In this document: piece after piece, positions 16,285-27,064 of the stretch
Layout of the letters: each line of letters starts with the position of its first letter
Numbering within the stretch: position 1 is the first letter of the stretch
From: Oopsacas minuta
Taxonomy: Eukaryota > Porifera > Hexactinellida > Lyssacinosida > Leucopsacidae
Assembly (NCBI GenBank): GCA_024704765.1
Contig: JAKMXF010000111.1
Coordinates: 1,318,619-1,382,618 of the forward strand
DNA length: 64,000 bases
Direction: 5' to 3'
Program-made: the position numbers and the translations under genes
Notes under the pieces: generated by a model
The model's input: the letters and a program-made list of their open reading frames with translations, nothing else
Database searches by the model: none
Told to the model about the DNA's origin: nothing

Positions 16285-18069
16285 TTACAAACGTGAAGGA
16301 ACAGGAAATTGCTCTAATAAAGTTTTAATACAAAATAACGATTCGATTAGAACTTCACTGAACCTATCAGCTGTCACTGTATCCGGACATGAATTATAAG
16401 AACTGACTATAAAGTGAATATCAGATTTCTGCGGATTGTAGCACACGCCATATCCATCTTGTACTAACGGAGCATAACCTGGATATTGATAATACTTATT
16501 AGGCAATTGACTGGTGGAAAGTTGGAAGTGTTTGTTACGAATATAACCCAGGTTTGAGAATAATTTCGGAGACATATTGTGTTGTTTGGATAGCATTTCT
16601 AGACCAAACAAATGTCTGTCAATTCCCTGTCCATTCCAAGCTTCAATTGAGTACTTGTTGTGTGCTATATAAAACTTCTTCAACAGACCCAGTAGCTTAT
16701 CACTCATTACATCTCCGTTAAAATACAAATGTCTAACCAATTCATCAGATTCAATTGATGTAGATCGTATAGTGTCTGTTCGTCCCTCATAGAATTTCGT
16801 AGTTGTGACACTTTCATAGCAAGCTGTTGACACACCATGTAGCTTAAAGAATGTCAGCTGTATTGCCAGCTGGATATTACTGTCAGGACTAAGTTTAAGT
16901 GATTTTGGTAAATTCTTACCAAAACCTGAAAATGTGAATATCTTAACACTCAGTTTCTTAGACAGTTGAATCAGTCGGTATTTAGCATCTGTGATATAGC
17001 TGGCTACTATAGGAGAAATCTCCCATTTCAATTCTTCTAAGAATGGAAGTTGCTCTAAGGATACAGGTATGTCAGATACAGGGGTAGTGTAGCTGTAAGT
17101 GTGAGCTGCTTGCGTCATAGCTGCAGACCCATCAGTAGCAGTGTGCTCCATGCTAGAAGAAGAGAATCCATCAGAAGTTACTACTTTCTGATATCTGATA
17201 TCATGCCAACGGTTGTAATAGCGGAAATTCTCACTCAAATCCCCAATCATTGTTTGTATGAAGAATGATTCATAGCTTTCAATACCAGGTTCATCCAACT
17301 CAATAGCTAGCATACTCTCCTCTATAACATCGAGTGAATGCTTATTAACGGATGACGTCATCATTTCCTGTCTAGCTACACACCAGCTGTATCTATCGAG
17401 TGAAGTTAACACCCCTACAGGTACCTGTTCCTCCTCAGGCATACTAATAATACTATAGAGCAGGTGCTTAATCAGATAAGGCTGCAGAACTCTCTTTAAC
17501 TCTCCTTCTCCGGTATAAATAGGAAGTTTAAAGTAACGGCCTCTGTGAATAACGAGTACATGATTAGTATCAGGAGAATATCTCAAAGAGTCTATCTCTA
17601 CACCTGGTATTCTGTATGTACCAGCTAGTTTGTTATACTGAGACATACATAGCGGAGAATCTCCAATGATGTCTTGAGGTAAATTATTATTCCGTACTAA
17701 ATCGAAAAACTTGCCAGTAGCATATAAATATTTACTCAAATAATCTATCCAGTGAGATACATTCGTAAACTGTTGTTTGCTACGCACACAGACTGGAGTA
17801 GAATAGATAGGTAACGGCCCTCTGAATTTGAGGTAGGCAGTCTCCAACCACCATTCTGTTAACCAGTTATCTGTACTAGCTGCTCGGTCTAATAACAGTC
17901 CCTGTAGATATATGCCTTCTTTATTCAGGAATTCTTGTGCTAAATCAGCTGTTTGAGAGTATTCCTCAAGAGTTAGTAAAGGACGGACAGAATTGAGGAA
18001 TTTATTTATAGTTTGATGTAGCTTAGGGACAGGTAGTCTGGGAAGGCTATTAGTGTTAGATGTCATCAA
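16285..18069 (-). CDS. Carnitine O-acetyltransferase-like enzyme, intronless, C-terminal SRL
   Basis: 594 codons in one exon, within the usual size of the choline/carnitine acyltransferase family. N-terminal NWLTEWWLETAY and PIYSTP match carnitine acetyltransferase (NWLEEWWLKTAY). The catalytic His is in MEHTATDG (about His309). GRTDTIRSTS, DRHLFGLEM, FQLSTSQLP and DGYGVCYNP follow in family order. The fit is better to CRAT than to CPT or choline acetyltransferase. CRAT reversibly moves acetyl groups between CoA and carnitine in mitochondria and peroxisomes. The protein ends in SRL, a plausible variant of the peroxisomal PTS1 signal (human CRAT ends AKL). There is no obvious membrane segment. 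Confidence 0.92.
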   Translation of the reverse strand: MMTSNTNSLPRLPVPKLHQTINKFLNSVRPLLTLEEYSQTADLAQEFLNKEGIYLQGLLLDRAASTDNWLTEWWLETAYLKFRGPLPIYSTPVCVRSKQQFTNVSHWIDYLSKYLYATGKFFDLVRNNNLPQDIIGDSPLCMSQYNKLAGTYRIPGVEIDSLRYSPDTNHVLVIHRGRYFKLPIYTGEGELKRVLQPYLIKHLLYSIISMPEEEQVPVGVLTSLDRYSWCVARQEMMTSSVNKHSLDVIEESMLAIELDEPGIESYESFFIQTMIGDLSENFRYYNRWHDIRYQKVVTSDGFSSSSMEHTATDGSAAMTQAAHTYSYTTPVSDIPVSLEQLPFLEELKWEISPIVASYITDAKYRLIQLSKKLSVKIFTFSGFGKNLPKSLKLSPDSNIQLAIQLTFFKLHGVSTACYESVTTTKFYEGRTDTIRSTSIESDELVRHLYFNGDVMSDKLLGLLKKFYIAHNKYSIEAWNGQGIDRHLFGLEMLSKQHNMSPKLFSNLGYIRNKHFQLSTSQLPNKYYQYPGYAPLVQDGYGVCYNPQKSDIHFIVSSYNSCPDTVTADRFSEVLIESLFCIKTLLEQFPVPSRL

Positions 18070-18196
18070 AGAGCTATTTATGAAAGTGCATAGTTACCAA
18101 TCCTTATAATAATTTCCTGGGATTTTCGGTAGATTCCTTGGATTTATAGTTTTATATTTATCAAGATCAATTTTAGGTATTATTGAAAAAAGGGAC

Positions 18197-18832
18197 TTCC
18201 CTAATTCAAGGAACGGAACAGACAAGTTTTCCTTGAAGAAATTTCAAATTTGTCACTTGACACATATCTGACCTTGAAAATCATAGAGTGTAGAACACCA
18301 GTTGTCAAGCATTCGTTATGACATTTCACGTTGATTGTAATCAACAATATTAAAGTAATTCCGCCTATAAACTTTCCCTCTCTAACCATCACTTGGCTAG
18401 AGGGAAGTAGTTATCCAGCCGACAGGTTCATATATAGGACCGTAGGAGCCGGTGCGGCGCTCGCCGCACCAATATTTCAGAATTTCTATTATTATTAATG
18501 CAATGGTCATGTGATGAATTCCGCGCCAATACAATGTACCTCGCCGTTCCAATAATTTTTTGCTTCCGACGTCCCTGACATAATATTCGCGATTAAAATG
18601 ACGAAGTTGTTCATATGGTATTACTGGATAGTATTTTATTGATCTCTCTACAAATTTGAGAAAAATGATTACCACCAAAGTGAAAGTCAAAACAAAGCAT
18701 AACAAATGCTTAACAATGGTCATGACACAATATTCTATGATTTACAAGGCCAAATGTGCAACACACAACAAATCAAATTCGAAATTTCTTCAAGAAAACT
18801 TGTCCATTCAATTCCGTGATTTAGTGGCGCCA
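18197..18832. repeat. Inverted-repeat element of about 640 bp
   Basis: The left end has ttccctaattcaaggaacgg, then acaagttttccttgaagaaa and tttcaaattt. The right end has aaattcgaaatttcttcaag, then aaaacttgtcc and attccgtgattta, its reverse complement. Internal parts (gtgaaagtcaaaacaaa, caaggccaaatgtgcaac, ttgcttccgacgtccctga) recur at 29.4-29.9 kb. No transposase frame is seen, so it is a non-autonomous element. Confidence 0.7.
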
Positions 18833-20487
18833 AAAAATAAGACATAAATTAATTAAATATTTCCTGTATTCATTGTGAAATTCTGGGATATTCCAGGATC
18901 CCTGAAGTATGAAAATAATTTCATAGACCAAGCGAGATGTTTGAAAAAATCGGAGATCTGCATCTCATCATCAAAAATGTACAGTGAAGAAGCAACCAAT
19001 GGCGTGAGATTTCCATTAAAGCCATGAACGCGAGGCTCACGGGTAACGCCCCTCCCTGTGTCCCGCTTTTTACAATACAAAAACAAATGAGGTTGTCAAA
19101 CTTTACAGTTTACACCAATCCCCTAGGTACCGCTACTTAATGTTTAAACGGCTCCTAGCTAGCTCGGGGTAGGATCAGGTCCAATTTTTAAAACCCGGCC
19201 GACCCGAACCCGAACTTCCTCACTTTTCTGAACCCGAAGTGTATATATGTGTAGATAATAACTCAAAATCCTCTAGACCAGTGGCTCTCGACCCATTATC
19301 AATTAAATCCCTTACGACCCACCAACGGGGTCTTTCTGGATATGATGCGGTTGTTGTGCAAGCGCCTCAGGTCGTGAAGCAACCAAGCAAGCGAAGCGGC
19401 TAGAAATATTAAAATGTCTAATTAAATTACAAACACTCCACCAGAACTAATTTTATGTATTTATGCATAATTATACACCCTACAACCTGATTGGGATAAA
19501 ATACAGAGGTGTCAAAGGTGTGAAAATATACACATTAGAAAAATTCCAAATGGCAGATGCAGAACTAGATATCACTACGAGTATAAATGCTAAATTTGGT
19601 GTCTTAATCTCTAAAGTGTGTGAACAGCTGAGCGAAAACATATATACGTATTTGTAGATAAGAATATAACAAAATATTCGCAATTCTGAAAATGTTGAAG
19701 AATATTATTATTAGTTGGCACAGTAAAATATTGGGAAAAATGAATAAGACCGAATTATATTCTGAGAAGATGAGCATTTGAGTACACTCGTTCGGATAAC
19801 TGGGGTGGTATTTGATTGGACTATCGTTGGATCTGTATCAGACTTTTATTCCAGTCTTGGAAAAATAAAATTTTCACACTGTAAATTCGGTCTTATTCAG
19901 TCAACCCAAAATATTTAATGCTTATTACCTTGAGCTGGAGCAGGGAAATAACTAAATGGCGTAGAACTCGGATAGTAAGAACTAAATTGGTTTTCCTAAG
20001 GGCGTGCGTCTTATACGAGTTCTACAGCAATCAGATACTACGTATTGTCAAAACATTTGATAATGCCTTGAATCCAAAGGGGGTAGTAATCAAAGTATCA
20101 TATTTGTATACAAATGCGCGTCATAGCCTCGTAGGGAGGGAGTGTATAATTCCATGAATTGTGTGTAATTGAAAGAAATACAAGCTCCAATTTCTCCTAG
20201 TTAGATACTAGATAGACAAGTAAATGTATAGGAAATTGATAAAATATCAAAACCATAGCCAATGCCAAACTAAAGAATGTTTTAATCCAAAAAATCTAAA
20301 ATTAGAACCTGTACCGACAATCTTAACCTATTTTTATGTCATTTTTCCTTAACACAATTACCTTTCACTTTAGATAAGATAAACTCTACAATCCTGGTAA
20401 ATAATAATTATCTATAAAGTAAACAAAATGGTAAACAATATAACTATTTCACTAATTAGTACAAATTATAAAGAATTCTTCAGTCAG
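18833..20487. other. Repeat-containing spacer
   Basis: No gene is recognised. It contains fragments shared with other spacers: a cctgtgtcccgctttt phrase near 19060 (similar near 22300), a short GTAGAACTCGGATA inverted element near 19960-20027, and ccagtggctctcgaccc near 19277, which resembles the hAT-type terminus seen at 48022. Confidence 0.5.
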
Positions 20488-21634
20488 TTAGAAGAATTGG
20501 AGACAATTTGTATCCTTCTGACACACAACTACAATGTGTCCTGTGTTGTCTAGTGCTATTCCACATGGGTAACTGAACTCCCCGATACCCTGACCTTCTT
20601 TCCCAAACTTGTGTATTTGTTCCCCTTCCTGATTGAATACGTACACACAATGATTACTGTAGTCACTCATAATGATGTTATAGTCTCTGTCTATTTCGAA
20701 ACAGTGTGGATTGTTTGTTTGTTTGCCATCACCTCTAGTTATCAGTCTGTTGATTAGAACGTGATCTGAATTGAACACAAACATACACGGATCACTATAA
20801 TCTAGCACTTCCATCAAAGACATCTAGACCGCATGGATAGTAGAACTGAGCTTCTCCATTCCCTTTCCTGCCAACACTCTTGATTAGTTTCCCTTCTAGC
20901 TCGTACTTATTAATATAATGACTATTGTATTGTGTAACAAACACTTTATTATGAGTTATACAGATTCCTACTGGATTGTTCATCTTCTCACTGAACATGA
21001 AGAGATAGTCTCCGTTACTGCTAAATACTTGTATACGATGGTTGTTACAATCCGCTAGGTAAATGTTTCCAGTTTGGTAATGTACTGCTATACCTCTGGG
21101 ACAGTTCAGTTCTCCTAGAGCTTTCTTGTTTGAATTATTACAGCAGTAAGCAGTAGGCAGCTGTTTAGCCTTGTAGTTAGGTATAACAGGCTTCACTTGA
21201 GGAGGGAAGGTGCGAGTGGGAGGTTTGTTAGTCTGACCGTTAAGCTTAATACTCCCTAGCTGTTCTATGTCAGTCTCGAATTGATTGTTCCATTCAAATG
21301 CAATACTACTGTCTGTATCAGCTGATAGTTCCTCGATTTGTTTATTTAATAGTGATTCTATTCCTCGATGAGTGGCTTTAAGTTTATTAGAAGTCAGAGT
21401 GTCTGTAATAAACGATTTTGATTTATCCAAAGCTTCCAATAACTCCTGCATTTCCTGAGTTTTGGTATTATAGTCTTTCTCGATTTCATCAATACGAGAG
21501 AGGAGGATACTCTCTCTGAGTTGTAGAGCTTCATGTGACTTCTTGAAGCAGTCTCTAATCTTCCTTCTACTCTCTTTTACTTGTTCGATAAAGTTTATTT
21601 TCACTTCTACACTAGCCATTTCTTTGTCTGTCAA
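20488..21634 (-). pseudogene. Coiled-coil NHL-repeat protein (TRIM-NHL-like without RING), frameshifted
   Basis: Two overlapping minus-strand frames form one protein. Frame 1 (21634-20795) begins near MASVEVKINF with a ~90-residue coiled coil and continues into NHL beta-propeller repeats (PRGIAVHYQTGNIYLADC, then NHRIQVFSSNGDYLFMF, then FYYPCGLDVFD). It then runs into a stop. Frame 2 (about 20820-20488) resumes with YSDPCMFVFNSD and further repeats (GEFSYPCGIALDNTGHIVVV), ending LQFF. The switch lies near 20800-20820 and needs a single-base indel. NHL propellers bind RNA or proteins; related invertebrate proteins often carry B-box and coiled-coil parts. No RING or B-box lies in the frame I can read, but an upstream exon is possible. 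A sequencing error would make this an intact gene. Confidence 0.75.
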
Positions 21635-23158
21635 ATTTGATAATTCTGAATAATATCTACAAATATTAAAGGATTTTATGCGACCAGAATTGAGGTCCCA
21701 TTAAGGATTAGGATAAAATTTAATGTCGTTATTGTTAGTGACATTAAGTCTTCCAGAAAAATTTTGGGCCCGTTGTTGAGAAATGAGAACCACTGCTCTA
21801 GGCTTCTTGTGAGTTCAATATGCTATATGAGTTAAGAATTCTGTTATAGATAAATAATTTCAACAATTAGAATGATAGGATGATAGTACTGTAATTCAGT
21901 GTATGTTCGAAATGATCAAAATCGAACCCAAACCGGGATTCCAACTCTGAGCTTAGCTTTCAATATATAGAATATTGGAGGATTTCCTCAGAAACAAATA
22001 GTAAATTTAATACTCGTAATACGATTGCATAATTTATACTTTGATGATTTTGAGGATTGGGAGAGCATCGTCTATCAATTTTAAAAGATGGATCGGAATC
22101 TGATGTAATATTTTCTAAATAGATTCTGACCCCTTTCTAATATACAGCACCACATTGTCAGATAAAATTGAATTGCATATATTAAATCAACTAGAAACAC
22201 TCAATTCAAAATAACCAATGGCCAAATTGTGTATTGAATCCGTTCAAACGTTTCGTAACGCAATTTCCCTAAATTTTGACCCCCTCTCCCCCTGTGTCAC
22301 GCTTTTTCAACGTATGGTAATACAAAAAGACTGGGCCTGTCACACTTCGCATATCACCCCTCTTCTTGTAGTTTTACCGTTTGAACAGTCATTAATTACT
22401 AATATGAAGATATGTGCAGCAGGTCTGGAAATGCTTTTTGAAAATATTTTCTTTGTTCTACAAACCACGAAAATGAAAAACAATCATTCGTAGCCTTAGA
22501 TGGGTACCCTGAGATCTGTTATGTAATTCTCTAAGCCAGGACCCTTGACCAAGAAAATATTTTACACCAAAAATATTCGGGATTTGTAGACGTTCATTCG
22601 CGAATTTATCTATCACTGGAAAATGGGCCCCAAAATTTGTCCCTTCTGACCATTTTTCATTCTGGCCCTGGGAACAAAATTTTCGTGAAAGATCATCAAT
22701 ACAACTAAATCTATTAGCGAATGATGTAAACTGTAAATAAGCTATTTGAATCTGGTTTAACGAAGTTGCGCTGTGCGGTATTTTGAACATGTCGCATTTG
22801 CTTGCAACATTGCATGATAATAGAAACGTGTTCCATTTGCTTAAAATAGCATTGCATGAAATAACTACTACTTCATAGTTTTAAGCAAAAATGTTGGATG
22901 AAAGAAGTCTTATGCCAATTTGTTGCTTACAAATATCTTTGTGTTTCCTTGTTTCAAGCAACAATGCTGCAAGGACAGTCATGTGCAACCAATAGCATTT
23001 TGTATGGTGGCTCAATGTTTCCATTATTCATAGTTTCAATAAAGTAAAAGAATACTACTATGCCTGCAATATTGCAAGTTCTACATCATTTTGCATGTCA
23101 TTATCAACCCACTTGCCATAAATAGAAAATTAAACACAGATTCAAATCGTGATAAAAT
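21635..23158. other. Noncoding spacer with degraded repeats
   Basis: About 1.5 kb with no convincing gene. A gagaaccactg phrase near 21785 resembles a hAT-element end. The 22790-22990 part repeats variants of gcattgcatga and related words. Short open frames at 22218-22790 are on both strands and have no recognisable content. Confidence 0.5.
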
Positions 23159-23975
23159 GACCTCAAATTACAGAACATGTTTCCCAGTGCCCTGCTATTT
23201 TCTTACAACTAGCTTATCATTCATTGTATTAGGGCCTGGTTTTGGGTTCCAATCACAAGGTGCAAATGATTTGAAGAGTTCAAATCTCCTAGATGACTAC
23301 CAATTCGCTGCATTTTCAGGAATCTACTTTCTCACAGCTGCAATTAGTGGACTATTTGCTATGCCACTAATGTAACTGATTGGAAGAAGGAATGATATAC
23401 TTATAGCAGCAGTCCTATCAAGAACCGGTTATGTGTTATGCTAGGAGTAACAAGTATACCAGAAGTACTTATCTTGGTAAGGGCAGTCAATGGTTTTGGT
23501 TGTGGCATATCCATCCCCGTTTCAGTAATATACTTAAGTGAACTAGCACACAATAAAACCAGAGGAACTCATTTGAGCCTTAGTCGCTCCGGCATACTTA
23601 TCGGCATTATAGTTATGTGGCTCTAGCCTGAACTATGACACGCTCTCATTAATAGACGCTGGTTTATCAATAATGCAAAGTTTTATTATTGTTTGTGCCA
23701 TACACTCACACATACTTGCTGAGTAGGAACCTCAAGGATAGTGCATTGAGAACAATGAGGCGGCTACGAGCCAAAGATTATGACTCAGTAAAAGAAGTAC
23801 AAGAATGCATGATATGAATCATAGTTCAGAGTACTTATCTGGATAAATTAGTTCATTTGCTAAAACCCTGGAACCTGAAAGCATTTTTCTTAGTTAGCAC
23901 AATATTTTTCACTGAGCAAACTTCAGGCATTAATCTATTCGCAAACTATAACTCTGAAAATTTACAAAGTAGCGG
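23159..23975 (+). pseudogene. Decayed MFS sugar transporter (GLUT-like) pseudogene
   Basis: Fragments in GLUT/SLC2 order are spread over several frames. First comes a first-TM and loop region starting MTSNYRTCF, with LGPGFGFQSQ, and YFLTAAISGLFAMPLM. After a stop comes LIGRRND, matching the family D/G-R-x-G-R-R loop. Next is VRAVNGFGCGISIPVSVIYL then SELAHNKTRGTHLSLS (family GRxxxGxGxG and P-x-Y-x-S-E-I with K-R-G). Then YLLSRNLKDSALRTMRRLR (family PESPRWLL region), a TGA, and LKPWNLKAFFLV then FFTEQTSGIN (family QQxSGIN). Stops and frame changes between blocks, and no C-terminal half, mark it as nonfunctional. Some gaps could be introns, but the internal TGA and TAG codons lie inside conserved blocks. 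Confidence 0.75.
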
Positions 23976-25465
23976 GGCTGCAAAATTACTTGGGTTAGTT
24001 GTTCAGTGTTTTCCCAAAGAGTGTTACGCGCGTCAATTAACGCGCTTTCCTAGCTGAAAGACGCGTTTGGAATATCTAACCAGTTCTATAGCGGGGCAAT
24101 TTTTGTCCATATTCGTTCAGTTCCATAGAAACGAACCTTTATAAGCGAAGAGTGGGGAATGGAGGACACTTTATAGTAGTAATACCTAAGTTGACTAATT
24201 CATTGAAAAATCGTCAAGAATAATTCTTTCCCAATGTATACATTATTCTTTTTGAAGAGTTGATTAATTAATGGGTTTATACAATTCATAATGATATTGA
24301 ATAATATATGTCAGTGTCGCGAATTCTGAACCACTAGGTGGCTAGAGAAACTGTTCGTAATATAGAGAATTCATATTTATCAACTCGACTTAATACAAAT
24401 CCTATTTATGCATTAAAATTGGGGCCAGAAGGTTATTAATTCAAAATGAATTATTCATTTTTAACCTATTGATAATGAATTATTCATTATTCATGAATTA
24501 GTCAACTTAGAGCAATACCTTACACCATTATTTTAACCTCTGGGAATTTTGCAATAAAGTTCATTTAAATATCTATTTTTGTGCTAATTTTATAAATTAA
24601 TCATAAACATCCTATGATCACACAGTCTACGTATAAGATACGTAGTTTGTGTGATGATATGTATTTGTCGACAGTAAATTAGATACAAATAGTTTTTGAA
24701 CATTTTAGAATTTTTCAAAAGTTGTATAACCTTTATGATCTGTTCGGATTAGCAAGGGTCTACTGTATAGTGGTGAGGTCGGACATAGAATTTTCGCAAA
24801 ATTATCAGTATATCCATTAATTATCAGTATATAAGATATATACAATAAATTGATATAGTGTATCCAAATTTGGCTAAATAATTTCCCGCAAGGTATCCCA
24901 AGAGGCTTTGTCCGTTACTTAGTGTGGATGAAGTATTTATTATTTACTCACTGCGATTGTAAATATTTATTTCTCAAAGGTACGAGGCTGGCTTTTCAGG
25001 GTTGATATTATCACTATACCGAATTCATAGTAGATAACACGATTGCAATCCAATCAGTGTTAGCATCGCTATACTAAAATTCAAACTCTACAGTGTTTAT
25101 CCCTGTTGTTTTGATTGTAGCGATGTTACGTATTATTGTGGGTGTAGTTTCACTACAAGCAGAGAAAGTTATGTTTGTCTTGCTGCTGACACCACAATCC
25201 CTCAGGCACATAAAGAAGAGTTAGACTTTCATAAGACTGAGAGAAAGGTGTGCACTTTTTTCTGTGATTCATCCTGAATATGGAAACCCAAAGACTCAAA
25301 AGAAGAACATTTGTTCACATAATTATAGGTGGAAGTAAATTTATGTAAATATTAAGGTGATTGTTTATCATTGTCATAATTATAATGTATGCTTATTTGT
25401 ATATAATATATATTTTCTTATATTTACACAAGTTGAATATAATTCAGATAAACGTATTTACCCAA
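23976..25465. other. Noncoding spacer upstream of MATE gene
   Basis: About 1.5 kb, very AT-rich, with phrases such as aatgaattattcatt repeated around 24450-24500 and a gcgcgtcaattaacgcgc inverted pair near 24028. No coding similarity is seen. A 5' exon of the MATE gene could lie here but could not be identified. Confidence 0.45.
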
Positions 25466-27064
25466 ATGTATAGGATTGCAATCCTAAAAAGAGAACTCAG
25501 ATGGTTATCAAATGAATTGATATGTCTGAATACATTGGCTTTAGTTTGTATCTCGAGTCTACTCTCTATCAGCATTCAACTAAAAGCAGCCACAATTATT
25601 CTATCACGTGCATCAGAAACTGATATAAGTGAATAGGTTAGTGCATTATTCATTGCACAGACAATAATTTCGGTTACCGGAATTCCAATTATTCAAGGCA
25701 TATCAGCTGGTGTGAGTGCAGTGTGTTCTCAAGCATACGGTGCGAAGAATTATAAATTAGTGGGAACCTATTTCATGAGAGCACTGGTTATCGCTTCACT
25801 GACCTGTTTCCCGTTATGGAGTATATGGGTGAGCGTGACTCCTCTTGTCTACTATGCCACAGGGGATCAGACGGTAGCAGAAGGAGCTGGCCGTTACACA
25901 ATGTTATTTTGTTTTGCGTACCCAACTTTTACTTTAGGAAATTTCGCGAGTGCTTTTTTACAATCTCAAAAGATTGTCTTTGCAGTTTTGTGGATTTTGG
26001 TAGTAGGTTGTGTAATAAATATATCGTTTCAATACATATTTATAGTCATCTTGCAGCAAGGAACATCTGGTGTGCCTCTGGCATACCTTATTAGCATGAT
26101 TTTAGTCACATTATTCCTGTTTGCATATATCAGAATATCTAAAATACATCTCAATTTCAGTGGATTGTCCTTCACAATGTTCTCTGATTGGTTACACTTC
26201 TTGAGGTATGGTGCTGTAAGTGTACTGCAGGTACTAATTGATCGTTCTATTATGAGGATTGTACCTATTGTGGTTATTGGTGTCATTCTAAAAGATACAC
26301 AGCAATTAGCTTTGGCAGGGATTCTGAACGCAGTTTGGTATGTAACGTCAGCTGTGACAGTTGGTTATGGAATCAGCGCTTCAGTTAGAATTGCTAATCT
26401 CCTTGGAGAGAGTAATCTCAATGGAGCGAAGAAATCCACTGTGCTAGTAGTTGTGTTTATCTTTGTCTTACAGTGTTGTTTGAGAATGTCAGTATTTTCT
26501 CTTGCTAGTCCTCTTTCTTATCTCTTCACATCTGTTGAAGGAATGAGGGAGCAGATTGAATTTGGAGTTAAGATTGTTGGACTTTGTGTTTCCTTGGATA
26601 CATTCTCAGCTATAAGAGGTATAGCAACTGCATGTGGCCTACAATTCTATGCACTTCTCATTCAGTTTACATTTCTTATAATTATTTCTGCTCCTCTTGG
26701 TGTTGTGTTAACTTTTTATGTTTCTTGGAGAGCTGTTGCATTAATTTTGATACCTTCAATTGGATATTTTATATCTTCAATATTCTTACTTATACTTTTG
26801 TATTGTTATAGTTGGGATAATATTCAAAACAAAGTTTCATTAGATTCTCGTCTTCAAAATCCAAATCTTAATGAAAGGCAATTATTAGTTTCTGATGATG
26901 ATCCACCACTTCCATCGAGTTCACAAGACTCTAATGGAGGTACTCCCTATCCATTCCCTCCTCTCTCTAACCTTCATAATATTTTTCGAATTCTACGTTT
27001 TCTGATATTGCTTATAATTGGGATCATCATATTCGTGCTGGTATGCTCATATGTGTTCCAATAG
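25466..27064 (+). CDS. MATE-family (SLC47-like) multidrug and toxin extrusion transporter with an in-frame TAG
   Basis: The frame from an ATG at 25466 starts in RELRWLSNELICLNTLAL, the usual KELRWL opening of eukaryotic MATE proteins. It reaches a TAG at 25634-25636 and continues in the same frame to 27064 with no further stop. After the TAG come ISVTGIPIIQGISAGVSAVC and SQAYGAKNYKLVG, the MATE TM2 and CSQAYGA signature, followed by about ten hydrophobic segments, a Ser/Pro-rich loop and a final membrane anchor. The total is about 532 residues, normal for SLC47. These are proton-coupled exporters of organic cations at the plasma membrane. The stop lies in the loop or TM2 start, so the gene may be a recent nonsense allele, a pseudogene, or use an internal start. 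A possible splice acceptor before 25466 also leaves a 5' exon open. Confidence 0.85.
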
